This document shows positions 51,086 through 60,239 of a stretch of 64,000 bases of DNA, one piece after another (the first letter of the stretch is position 1; each line of letters opens with the position of its first letter). Source of the DNA: Bin5 sp965232575 (GTDB taxonomy: Bacteria > Chloroflexota > Anaerolineae > Caldilineales > Caldilineaceae). The notes under the pieces were generated by a model. It was given only the letters and a program-made list of their open reading frames with translations. It searched no databases and was not told where the DNA came from. The translations under genes and the position numbers were made by a program. The stretch spans positions 310,001-374,000 of the forward strand of contig CBDDPZ010000007.1 of assembly GCA_965232575.1 (NCBI GenBank), in the 5' to 3' direction.

Positions 51086-52510
51086 ATGGCCCGTCCCAAT
51101 ATCCTTCTCTTCCTAACCGACGACCATGGCCAGTGGGCCAATGGATGCTATGGCAACAGCGAACTGCAAACCCCCAATCTGGACCGGCTGGCAACCGAGG
51201 GGGCCCGTTTCGCCGACGCCTTCACCCCCTGCCCCGTCTGCTCCCCGGCGCGGGCATGCCTCATGACTGGGCGCACGCCCTCGCAAGTAGGCATCCACGA
51301 CTGGCTGCAGGAGGCCGAACCGGTCATCGGCGACCATGACTGGCTGGCAGGCGAAGTGACTCTACCGCAACTCCTGTCCCGCGCCGGCTACCACTGCGGG
51401 CTCTCAGGGAAATGGCACATGGGGCGTTCGCACCGCACGCCGTCCGGCTTCGACTGGGCCTTCGGTCTCCCCCGCTGGCAGGGCGTTCACAACGGCGCCT
51501 ATACCTACCACCTCAACGGCCAGCCCCTGGAACTGACGGGAAACAAAAGCGCACTCATCACCGATCACGCGCTCCAATTCCTTGACGACGCGCCATCGGA
51601 CCACCCCTTTTTCCTCAAAGTTGGCTACATCTCAACCCATTCACCCTATCAGGCCGAAACCCATGACCCGGATCTGACCGCCCGCTTCGAAGACGCGGCA
51701 TTCTCTGACATCCCCCCCTATCATCCCCATCCCTGGCAGCGCAACGAGGGCCTGGCCGGCGGCTTCCAACCGACCGCCCAGCAGATTCGCGCCCGCTATA
51801 TCGGCTACTACACCGCCGTTACCGAGATCGACCGCGAGGTAGGCCGCCTCCTGGACCGGCTGGAGCAAAACGGCACCCTCGACAACACCGTTGTCATCTA
51901 TACATCGGACCATGGCTGCTCAGTAGGCCAAAACGGTTTCTGGGGCAAAGGCAACAGCACACGTCCACTGAACATGTACGAGATTTCAACCCGCGTACCG
52001 CTGATGGTCCGCGCCCCGGGCCTGGTGCAACCCGGCCAGGTCAGCCAGCGCTGCGTGGACCATTACGACACCTTCAGCGCCATCTGTGACTGGGCTGGAA
52101 TCGAACTCGACGAGAGCCGCAACTATGCCGGCGCCAGCTACGCCCATCTGCTCGACGGCAGCGGTCGCAGCGCTTGGGACGATACCCGCTATGGCGAGTA
52201 CGGCGACCTGCGCATGATACGCACTCGCGAGCACAAATACGTCAGACGCTATCCCGACGGCCCCCACGATCTCTTCGAACTGGACTCAGATCCCGGTGAA
52301 CAGCTCAACCGGGCCGGCTGGGACGAATTCGCCGCAGTGCAGGACGGACTGGAGCAGCGTCTGGAAAAGTGGTACAGCCGCCATGAGGCGTCGTCCAGCA
52401 CCGGCCTGCGCATTAAGTTTCAGCGCACGCACAACCGCAACGAGGCTTGGCGCGACGGCATCCGCGAGCGACGCGGGCTCCAGGTGTATGAGAAATGGCA
52501 GGAGGCCTGA
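51086..52510 (+). CDS. sulfatase (Cys-type, formylglycine-dependent)
   Basis: 474 residues. N-terminal PNILLFLTDDHGQWANGCYG with metal-binding Asp pair, and the active-site motif CSPARACLMTGR at 52-63, where Cys52 becomes formylglycine. KWHMGRS and YTSDHGCSVGQ supply further metal/sulfate ligands. No signal peptide is seen, so it acts in the cytosol, or Cys maturation is cytosolic. No sulfatase-maturing enzyme is in the window. Next to the RraA/FAH pair, it may desulfate sugars or aromatics before breakdown. Confidence 0.92.
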   Translation: MARPNILLFLTDDHGQWANGCYGNSELQTPNLDRLATEGARFADAFTPCPVCSPARACLMTGRTPSQVGIHDWLQEAEPVIGDHDWLAGEVTLPQLLSRAGYHCGLSGKWHMGRSHRTPSGFDWAFGLPRWQGVHNGAYTYHLNGQPLELTGNKSALITDHALQFLDDAPSDHPFFLKVGYISTHSPYQAETHDPDLTARFEDAAFSDIPPYHPHPWQRNEGLAGGFQPTAQQIRARYIGYYTAVTEIDREVGRLLDRLEQNGTLDNTVVIYTSDHGCSVGQNGFWGKGNSTRPLNMYEISTRVPLMVRAPGLVQPGQVSQRCVDHYDTFSAICDWAGIELDESRNYAGASYAHLLDGSGRSAWDDTRYGEYGDLRMIRTREHKYVRRYPDGPHDLFELDSDPGEQLNRAGWDEFAAVQDGLEQRLEKWYSRHEASSSTGLRIKFQRTHNRNEAWRDGIRERRGLQVYEKWQEA

Positions 52511-52513
52511 GGC

Positions 52514-55500
52514 ATGCCCACGCTCAACCTCAAGCCCACGCACAAGTCCGTCAAGACCTACTACGCCGCGCTTGCCCAGTTCGCCAACCTTGGCGTCACC
52601 CACGAAACCGCGGTGCGCGCCGCGTTCCAGACCCTCCTCGAACACTGCGCGCGGCAGTGCGGCTGGACCCTCGTGCCCGAACGCGCCATCAGCACGCGGC
52701 GCAACAAACGCATCGTCATTGACGGCGCGCTCGTCGACGATTTCCGGCTGACGCACGGGTACTGGGAGGCCAAGGACATCCACGACGACCTGCCGGCGGA
52801 GGTCGAGCGCAAGTTCGCGGCCGGCTACCCGCGCGACAACATCCTCTTCCAGACGCCGCGGCGGGCGATCCTGTGGCAGAACGGGCGGCTGGTACTGGAC
52901 GCCGACCTGACCGACGCGGCGCCGTTGATCGATACGCTGCAGATGTTCTTCGGCTACCGGCCGCAGGAGTATGTGGCGTGGGAGGAGGCGGTCGCGCAGT
53001 TCAAGGACAGGGTGGCGGACATCGGCCAGGGCTTGGCGCAGCTGATCCAGCGGGAGCGGGGCGGCAACCCGGCCTTCACCGCGGCCTTTGCCGGATTTCT
53101 GGACAAGTGCCGCCAGTCGATCAACCCGAACCTGTCGGAGGCCGCGGTCGAAGAGATGCTGATCCAGCACCTGTTGACAGAGCGTCTCTTCCGCACCGTC
53201 TTCAACAACCCCGACTTCACCCACCGCAACGTCATCGCTTTCGAGATCGAAAGCGTGATCCACGCGCTCACGTCGCAGTCATTCAGCCGCGCCGATTTCC
53301 TGGGCAGCCTGGACCGTTTCTACCTTGCCATCGAAAGCACTGCGCGGACGATCAGCGACTTTTCGCAGAAGCAGCACTTTCTGAACACCGTCTACGAGCA
53401 GTTTTTCCAGGGCTTTTCGGTCAAGGTGGCGGATACGCACGGGATTGTGTACACGCCGCAACCGATTGTTGACTTCATGGTGAAGAGCGTGGCCGCGATT
53501 CTGGAGCGGGAGTTTGGGCGTTCGCTGGCGGACGAGGGGGTGCACATCATCGACCCGTTCGTGGGGACGGGCAACTTCATCGTGCGCATGATGCGGGAGA
53601 TTCCGCGCACTGCGCTTGAGCGCAAGTACGCGGGCGAGTTGCACTGCAACGAAGTGATGCTGCTGCCGTACTACATCGCCAGCATGAACATCGAGCACGA
53701 GTACTACGACGCCATGGGGATGTATGAACCGTTCGAGGGCATCTGTCTGGTGGACACGTTTGACCTGGCGGAGGACCGGCAGCTGCCGCTGTTTGCGGAA
53801 GAGAACACGCAGCGGGTGGAGAGTCAGAAGCGGACGCCGATGTTCGTGGTGATCGGGAATCCGCCGTACAACGTGGGGCAGGTGAATGAGAACGACAACA
53901 ACAAGAACCGCAAGTATCCGACAATGGACAAGCGGGTGCGGGAGACCTATTCACAAGACTCGACAGCGACGAACAAGAACAAGCCCTGTCCGACCCCTAT
54001 GTAAAGGCGTTTCGCTGGGCGTCGGACCGCATTGGCGATGAAGGGGTTGTCGCCTTGGTGACCAACAACAGCTTTCTCGATGGCCGTCGCCTTTGATGGG
54101 ATGCGCAGACATCTTGCAAACGATTTTGATGCTCTGTATATTTGCGATCTAGGAGGGAACGCACGCAAGAGACTGAAAGTTTCGGATTCCAATGTATTCG
54201 GCATTCGGGTTGGGGTGAGTATAAGCGTGTTTGTGAAGACAGCTAGTATGAGTTTAGAAGAGGACGCACATAACCAAAATAATCAGTGTCGCATCTACTA
54301 TTATCGAACCGATTAACTCTTGGAACAAGAAGGGGAAATTCGATTTTCTGAATGCACATCAACACGCCGGCAACATTGATTGGCAAGGAATCAGACCGGA
54401 CAAGCGATTCACATGGCTTAGAGAAGGACTCCACCATGAATTCGAGGCTTTTGTTCCGCTGGGGAGCAAGGAAGCAAAGGCGGCAAGAGGTGAGGCCGCG
54501 GATGTGATTTTCGCCCGTTACAGCAATGGCGTAAAGACCAATCGCGATGCCTGGGTCTATAATTTCGACCGCAACGCGCTCACGGAAAACATGAGCCGGA
54601 TGATCGATACATACAACGAGCAGGTATACAAGTGGGAACGGCTGGGGAACAAGGGCGTCAACGTTGATGACTTTGTGGCTTATGATGACAAGAGAATCAG
54701 TTGGAGTCGGGACCTGAAGGCCAAGCTGAAGCGAGGCAGACTTGCCGAATACGCTGAGAAAAATGTGAGGGGATCGCTCTTTCGCCCATTTACCAAGTCA
54801 AGCCTTTACTTTGACCGGATGATGAACGATGTTGTGTACGTCTTTCCTTCCATCTTTCCTACACCGAAGACGGAAACGGAGAATAGAGTCATAGTTGTCA
54901 GCGATCATGGCTTTCGGGCTGGATTCAGTACTCTGGCGACAAAGTTGATTCCAGACGTTCACGCACTTGCGGCGAGCGATGCCTTTCAATGCTTTCCCCT
55001 TCTATACCTACGACGAGGACGGCGGCAACCGCCGCGAGAACATCACCGACTGGGCACTGGCGCGGTTCCGCGCCCACTACGGTGACGACACGATCAGCAA
55101 GTGGGACATCTTCCACTACGTCTACGGCCTGCTGCACCACCCCGGCTACCGCGAACGCTACCAGGCCAACCTCAAGCGCGAGCTGCCGCGCATCCCCTTC
55201 GCCCCCGATTTTCGCGCCTTCGCCGCGGCCGGCGCCCGCCTCGCCCGGATCCATGTCGGCTATGAGGACCAGCCGGAATACCCTCTTGCACAGGTCGAAA
55301 CGCCGGATATGCCTCTCGACTGGCGCGTCGAAAAGATGCGCCTCTCCAAGGACAAGACGCAGCTCCGCTACAACAGCTTCCTGACCCTGGACGGCATTCC
55401 CAGCGAAGTATTCAACTACCGTCTCGGCAACCGCTCGGCGCTGGAATGGGTGATCGACCAGTACCGGGTAAAGACGGACAAACGCAGCGGCATCGTCAAC

Positions 55501-55689
55501 GACCCCAACCGCGGCGACGATCCGCAGTACATCGTGCGTCTCATCGGCAAGGTGATCACCGTGAGTTTAGAGACGGTAGAGATTGTGGCGGAGCTGCCGG
55601 AATTTGGGGTTGAGGAGGGGTTAGCGAGAATAGAGGCGCTTTCTTCTGACTTCCCGCAGTGTAGCGCGTCTGCGATGGCCTCTCTATAG
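52514..55689 (+). pseudogene. type ISP/IIG-like restriction-modification enzyme, four frameshifts
   Basis: One ancestral protein of about 1,050 residues can be followed through four frame changes, each fixed by one base: a missing base near 53981-53983 (before GCCCTGTCC), an extra C near 54084, an extra T near 54314 and an extra C in CCCC near 54989. Parts in order: an N-terminal nuclease-like domain (ALVDDFRLTHGYWEAKD), N6-adenine methylase motifs (DPFVGTGNFIVRMM; catalytic NPPY), a central specificity segment, and a C-terminal domain ending in NRSALEWVIDQYR. Segment 54100-54960 is AT-richer than both ends, as expected for a variable target-recognition part. Either dead or misread in assembly. 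Confidence 0.85.
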
Positions 55690-56160
55690 GCCGTGCCAGT
55701 TGCCGCGCCTGAACCAATTCGAGAAGACTTCTCGATCTTCCTCATCGGCTATGGCATCGCAGGCTGTCTGCGCCTGACGTCTGGCTTCGCCCGCCGCCTT
55801 CGTATCCCCGGCAGCGGCGTACGCCCTCGCCAGAGCGTCATAGGCGAAAGCCTTGTCCCAATCTTCCGTCTCATCGGGGCTGGCTTCAATCAGGCCCAAA
55901 CAGCGGCGGGCATGACGCAGCGCAGCCTCGCCTAACCCTGCCGCCGCATACACGCTCGCCACCGCAAACTCTCCCCGAGCATGGTTGGCCACAGTGCCCA
56001 CTTGCATCCAGTGATAGCAGCTGGCATGGACCGCATGAATGTACGGTTCGCACGAATCCGGCGTTACCAGCCCTGCATCCAACGCGTCCATCGTGCTGTT
56101 GTTCAGATCGATGCCAAACCAGCGGTGGGCTTTGGCAACTTCAAAGGGCGCTTCAGCCAT
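55684..56160 (-). CDS. small TPR-like helical protein
   Basis: 158 residues, convergent with and overlapping the end of the restriction gene by 6 bases. Helical pairs such as EFAVASVYAAAGLGEAALRH and KAFAYDALARAYAAAGDTKA have tetratricopeptide spacing (W/L-G/Y-A/A-P positions partly kept). No catalytic motif; likely a protein-binding or unknown housekeeping role. Confidence 0.65.
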   Translation of the reverse strand: MAEAPFEVAKAHRWFGIDLNNSTMDALDAGLVTPDSCEPYIHAVHASCYHWMQVGTVANHARGEFAVASVYAAAGLGEAALRHARRCLGLIEASPDETEDWDKAFAYDALARAYAAAGDTKAAGEARRQAQTACDAIADEEDREVFSNWFRRGNWHGL

Positions 56161-56306
56161 CGCTCTTCCTTTCCGGGAGATTTCGGACCCGTTCGCCGCC
56201 CGCGAAATCCTGTAAAAATGGGCGGTGATTTATCTGTGTATGATCGCGCAACGGCAACGCGAGTTGGTTGAGGCATTGTTGTCCCTCAGCCCACGCGTTT
56301 CTCCGA

Positions 56307-56957
56307 TCAGACGATTCCCAGCAAGCAAGCATAGTTTTGGGACGCCGTCGGCGCCTCGATCTCCTCCTCCCACAGACCCAGACAGCGCCTCTCGGAGAAG
56401 CCGGCCTCCAGCAGCAGCTCCAAATGACGGCCGATCAGGAACCGGCCCGGTTCAAACGGTAGACGCGTCCCGTCCGGTTTCACAAAATCTCCATTGATCA
56501 GAATCCCACCCTCTGGAAGCGCCGCTGCGCAGACCCGATAGACATGCAAGGTCTGCGCCTGGCCCCCCAGATCGTGCAGCGCCCAGGTAGACACGATCGC
56601 TGCCGGAGGACCCGCCAGATCTCCGCCCCAACTGTCACCCAGCAGGTCAGCCTGCTGAAACTGTACGCGTCCGCCAAACCGGGCCAGACGCGTAGCCGCC
56701 TGCGTCAGCATCGGCTGCGAAAAGTCGACCCCCTCATAGGAGATGTGCGGCATGCGCTCGAGCAGATATTCCGCCAGATAGGCAGGCCCGATTCCCAATT
56801 CGACAATATGATCGTCGGCGGGGACTGCGCTCTGCAGTTGCTGAAGAATCGTTTCGAACAGATGCAGACGCTCCGGTGTCGGCGTGAACCGCCGCGCCCA
56901 ATCCTCGGCGTATTCCGGCTCGTGGAACTGATGCGTCGCGCCAACGACCTCTGTCAT
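56307..56957 (-). CDS. class I SAM-dependent methyltransferase
   Basis: 216 residues. The SAM site HIVELGIGPAYLAEYLLER, acidic residue in YEGVDFSQPML, and VSTWALHDLGGQAQTLHVYR as the post-motif strand give a standard class I fold. No membrane segment. Substrate unknown; relatives include small-molecule and ubiquinone-type methyltransferases. Confidence 0.85.
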   Translation of the reverse strand: MTEVVGATHQFHEPEYAEDWARRFTPTPERLHLFETILQQLQSAVPADDHIVELGIGPAYLAEYLLERMPHISYEGVDFSQPMLTQAATRLARFGGRVQFQQADLLGDSWGGDLAGPPAAIVSTWALHDLGGQAQTLHVYRVCAAALPEGGILINGDFVKPDGTRLPFEPGRFLIGRHLELLLEAGFSERRCLGLWEEEIEAPTASQNYACLLGIV

Positions 56958-57116
56958 CTCTCTTCCTTTCGTACTCTGAATCCCGTGATATACGATTGCC
57001 GACCGCCGAAATACGCGTCGGGCTCATCAATCGACCTGTTCAAATAATCACATACATTACAGTTCAGACAAATGAACTCGTGCCCGAAAACCGAAAAGCC
57101 CCTCCCAAAATAGCGA

Positions 57117-57143
57117 GGAGCCGGGCGTCATTGACCCGGCTCC
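57117..57143. terminator. GGAGCCGGG / CCCGGCTCC stem-loop
   Basis: Nine-base perfect arms (57117-57125 and 57135-57143), 9-base loop. First of three consecutive hairpins in 105 bases. On the minus strand it is followed by TATTTT, so it could terminate transcription from htrA. Confidence 0.55.
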
Positions 57144-57149
57144 CCGACT

Positions 57150-57173
57150 ACATATATTGGAGGAGGTATATGT
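57150..57173. promoter_or_regulatory. ACATATA / TATATGT stem with ribosome-site-like loop
   Basis: Perfect 7-base arms (57150-57156 and 57167-57173). On the plus strand the loop is TTGGAGGAGG and the right arm contains an ATG at 57170, so a plus-strand RNA would present a strong ribosome site in the loop. A 76-codon frame follows but runs antisense to htrA. Confidence 0.45.
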
Positions 57174-57194
57174 CAACTGAAAGAGAAGGCGGCA

Positions 57195-57221
57195 CGCGCC
57201 CCGTGCTTTGCACGGGGCGCG
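57195..57221 (-). terminator. 12-bp GC-rich hairpin after htrA
   Basis: CGCGCCCCGTGC (57195-57206) pairs perfectly with GCACGGGGCGCG (57210-57221) around TTT, beginning 14 bases past the htrA stop. The stem is strong enough to be an intrinsic terminator, although the T tract after it on the minus strand is short. Confidence 0.65.
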
Positions 57222-57235
57222 CTCAACCCCACAAG

Positions 57236-58636
57236 TCAATTGCCGCTGTCCACTTCCAGGCTAAGTACTTCGCCGCTGAAGGCGTCTACCAGAACCGTCG
57301 CCGTCTTCTCTTTACCTTCAAGTGTCACGAGCCAAACCCTGACGCCGCCGCGGATCCCGCTTCGGGCAGAGCTTCTCTCCAAACGTCCAATTTCATCTGA
57401 CACTTCATCTGTCGCGATCCCGATGGCCTCCGCACTGTTTATCATCTGTAGAGCGGCGTCGTTGCTCTCCGCGGCGGGCCGCGTGCCCAGCTCCACCTCA
57501 AATGCGCGGCTCCTGCCTCTGCGAAGTACACCGATTTCCACCGTCTCACCGGGCGACTTCTGCATAACCAGGTAGCTGATTACGTCCTCGAAGTTGCGCA
57601 CCTCGAATCCGTCGATGCTGACGATAATATCGCCGTTCCGCAGACCTGCATCAGCGGAAGGCCCGCCGGGCATCACCCGGTTCACCTGTACGCCGAGAAC
57701 ATCTGAATCCAGGTTCATGGCTCTTGCGACCGGCGCTGAAATCGTCCTGCCGGCGATTCCGAGAAATGGATAGCGATACTCTCCCTCATCCATAAGAGCC
57801 GGTATGACCCGCTCCGCCACCATAATCGGAATCGCGAAGCCTACACCTGAGTTGACTCCGGTACCGAAGGGAGAGCGCTCCTCCGTCCGAATCGCAAAGT
57901 TGATACCGACAACCCTGCCGCTGAGGTCCAGCAGCGGCCCTCCCGAATTGCCAGGATTGATGGCCGCATCAGTCTGAATCACCTCGGGTAGCGAATAACG
58001 ACTCGTGAGGCCCGGATTCCCTACCGGCAAGCTGCGTCCCAAGGCGCTGACGATACCCAAAGTCATCGAATTCTCAAGGCCGAACGGACTACCCAGGGCT
58101 ATCGTGTAGTGGCCGACTTTGGGCAACGCAGGCGCTCGCTCCAGGGGGCGCAGATCCATGCCTTCAGGCGCCTCAACCCGGAGCACAGCCAAATCTGACT
58201 GCGAATCGTGAGCGATCAGTTCGGCCTCTGCCCATATGTCATTATGAAAGGTCACGAAAATGTCGGCCGCGTCTTCCACAACGTGGCTGTTGGTGACGAT
58301 ATGCCCCTCTTCATCCCAGATCCAGCCGCTGCCTTGCCCCCACATTCCTTGGGTTGGTTCCTGCGAACGCGACCCGGATCGCCGCACCTGAATGCTGACG
58401 ACTGATTGGGTTGCCCCTTCATATATGCTGGACAGCAGCTTCTGGTCGGGATGATCAGGTCCCTCTTCCTGCGTAATGTATGTGAACTCTTGCGGTCGAT
58501 ACTGCGGCGTCGTGGCATCTACTGTCGCAGGCGCGATTTCTATCCTGCCGATGCCGGCCAATCCAATTACGAACGCCACCGTCAGGATTCCAACCACAAT
58601 CAGAAACGTTCGTAGACTCACGGTCTTCGGTCGCAC
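57236..58636 (-). CDS. HtrA/DegP-type serine protease with PDZ and PepSY-like domains
   Basis: 466 residues from a GTG at 58636 with AAAGGAG upstream. A single N-terminal membrane segment (TFLIVVGILTVAFVIGLAG) exports the rest. The S1C triad is intact: His118 (TNSHVVED), Asp148 (DSQSDLAVL) and Ser231 (NPGNSGGPLL). A PDZ domain follows (GVQVNRVMPGGPSADAGLRN). The last ~75 residues end in WLVTLEGKEKTATVLVDAFS, a PepSY-like pattern; this HtrA-PDZ-PepSY order is unusual. It degrades or refolds damaged exported proteins and probably answers to the two-component pair upstream on the same strand. Confidence 0.9.
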   Translation of the reverse strand: MRPKTVSLRTFLIVVGILTVAFVIGLAGIGRIEIAPATVDATTPQYRPQEFTYITQEEGPDHPDQKLLSSIYEGATQSVVSIQVRRSGSRSQEPTQGMWGQGSGWIWDEEGHIVTNSHVVEDAADIFVTFHNDIWAEAELIAHDSQSDLAVLRVEAPEGMDLRPLERAPALPKVGHYTIALGSPFGLENSMTLGIVSALGRSLPVGNPGLTSRYSLPEVIQTDAAINPGNSGGPLLDLSGRVVGINFAIRTEERSPFGTGVNSGVGFAIPIMVAERVIPALMDEGEYRYPFLGIAGRTISAPVARAMNLDSDVLGVQVNRVMPGGPSADAGLRNGDIIVSIDGFEVRNFEDVISYLVMQKSPGETVEIGVLRRGRSRAFEVELGTRPAAESNDAALQMINSAEAIGIATDEVSDEIGRLERSSARSGIRGGVRVWLVTLEGKEKTATVLVDAFSGEVLSLEVDSGN

Positions 58637-58724
58637 TGGATTTCTCCTTTATCTAAAACACACCTTCTCCAAATAACCGGAGAAAATGTTCTGCATCGAC
58701 ATTGCTTTGCCCATATAGCATAGC

Positions 58725-58761
58725 AGGACTCGCCATAGGAGTCCTTATCGGAATCCTATGG
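58725..58761. repeat. two overlapping, mutually exclusive stems ahead of htrA
   Basis: AGGACTC (58725-58731) pairs with GAGTCCT (58739-58745), and CCATAGGA (58733-58740) pairs with TCCTATGG (58754-58761). The stems share bases and cannot form together. They lie between the kinase stop and the htrA start, in what may be the htrA leader. Confidence 0.5.
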
Positions 58762-58781
58762 CAACTTTAACGCAACCTTAA
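58761..58781 (-). promoter_or_regulatory. 11-bp-spaced direct repeat, candidate OmpR-type response-regulator site
   Basis: Read on the minus strand, TTAAGGTTGC and TTAAAGTTGC (9 of 10 identical) start 11 bases apart at 58772-58781 and 58761-58770. OmpR/PhoB-type winged-helix regulators bind direct repeats one helical turn apart. The site lies just after the kinase gene and about 125 bases before htrA, and the adjacent operon encodes such a regulator. Confidence 0.55.
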
Positions 58782-58802
58782 ATGCTGTGACCAGTTTTGG
58801 GA

Positions 58803-60239
58803 TTACTGTATCGGGGCCGTGGCAATCGATGTGTGGGGAACCTCCATTGGAAGCGAAAGCACAAATCTCGCGCCCGTGCCCGCAGCGCGATGATGGGCCG
58901 TCAACGTGCCGCCCTGTGCCTCTGCCAGCCGGCGGGAGAGCGCCAATCCGATACCCATCCCTTCCCGGACTCGCTCCTGGCGCGGAGAACGATAGAGAAA
59001 GTCGAAGATGCGCTCAAATTCGGAAGGATCGACGCCCGGCCCGGAATCCTCGAAAGTCAGTACGACCCGGTCCGCCTCTGAACCCACCACAATCTGGATC
59101 TGCCCGCCGTTCGGCGTGTATTTTATTGCGTTGTCCAACAGGTTGCCGACAATCTGGCTCAGACGCATAGGGTCTGCGGCCGCCCGCGTTGCCTTCGGTG
59201 GAATTTGAGTGATGAGTTCGATCTCTTTCTCCCTCATGCGCGGGTCATAGCGGCGGCACTCTTCCTGAACCAGCTCTCCAACATCGGTAGGAACGATGTC
59301 AAGCGCAAGATTCTGAATATCATTCCGTGCCAGCAAAGCCAGATCGTCCAACAGGCGGCGCAACTGATCGACCTGGTCGTCAATGCCGGAAGAGAGTTCG
59401 TCCACCAGCGCCGAATCTTTACCGTTCTGCCCAAGAACTTGAGCAGCCGCCTTAATCGCGCCCAGTGGGCGGCCCAACTCATGCACCACTGCGCTCAGCA
59501 GCCGCCTTCTCCCCTGCTCCAACTCATACAGCCGCTCGGACATTTCGTTAAATGTACGGGCCAGAGTGCGCACTTCCGTCGGCCCTTCCTCCTCTACCCG
59601 GCTCGGCGGAGCGTCGAAATTTACGGCGCGACTGGCTACTGTCAATCTCTCAAGAGGCTGATTGAGTGATCGGCTGAGGACAAAGCTGAGTAGCACCGAC
59701 ACCAGCAGGCCGGCGCTAACCGCTCCCCATACGGTCCATCGCAGTATCGCCAGGCGATTTGTCACCTCCGTCAACTGCTGTGACAGATGCACTGCGCCGA
59801 CAACCTCCTGGTCCTCATTACGAACCGGAACGGCCACGTCCGCGTTGCCCATACTCACTTGCCGCGCGATTTCGCCAGCCAGAGCCTTTTGCAAGAGCTC
59901 TGGATCTGGTGGTCGTATCGGCACCTCTGTCGAAGCCGTGGCCAGGCCCGGTCTTATCACAATATTACCGTTCTGGTCCACCAAATAGAACAGAGTTGGT
60001 ACCCGTACTTGCAGCCGCGCGAAAAGTGAACTAGCCTGCTCAGGATCCTCCTGCGCGGCCAGTTCAGCCTGATACAGCCGCGAGATCAGTTCTCCCTGTC
60101 CAGCCAGTTCAGCGGTCGCTTCATCCAACACAAAGCGAGCCTCAATCAGATAGAAAAGCAGGAAGCTGAGCAAAGGGACGATGACCAGAAGAGGAAGAAG
60201 ATGGCTGATCGTCAACCGACTACGCAGGCTACGCCACAT
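58803..60239 (-). CDS. sensor histidine kinase
   Basis: 478 residues. Two membrane segments (13-33 and 167-189) enclose a ~135-residue extracytoplasmic sensor with VDQNGNIVIRPGLATAS. HAMP (190-245) and the phosphorylated His253 (SAVVHELGRPLGAIK) follow, then the ATP-binding N box DNAIKYTPNGG and G box FEDSGPGVDPSEF, GMGIGLALSRRLAEAQGG. Gene overlaps the response regulator by 11 bases, so both are co-translated. Ligand unknown; linkage to htrA suggests envelope stress. Confidence 0.94.
   Translation of the reverse strand: MWRSLRSRLTISHLLPLLVIVPLLSFLLFYLIEARFVLDEATAELAGQGELISRLYQAELAAQEDPEQASSLFARLQVRVPTLFYLVDQNGNIVIRPGLATASTEVPIRPPDPELLQKALAGEIARQVSMGNADVAVPVRNEDQEVVGAVHLSQQLTEVTNRLAILRWTVWGAVSAGLLVSVLLSFVLSRSLNQPLERLTVASRAVNFDAPPSRVEEEGPTEVRTLARTFNEMSERLYELEQGRRRLLSAVVHELGRPLGAIKAAAQVLGQNGKDSALVDELSSGIDDQVDQLRRLLDDLALLARNDIQNLALDIVPTDVGELVQEECRRYDPRMREKEIELITQIPPKATRAAADPMRLSQIVGNLLDNAIKYTPNGGQIQIVVGSEADRVVLTFEDSGPGVDPSEFERIFDFLYRSPRQERVREGMGIGLALSRRLAEAQGGTLTAHHRAAGTGARFVLSLPMEVPHTSIATAPIQ

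Noticed and set aside
57170..57400. 76-codon frame with a strong ribosome site inside the htrA 3' region
   Set aside because: It runs antisense to the end of htrA, its start is in a stem, and the translation matches no known family; kept only as part of the hairpin observation.
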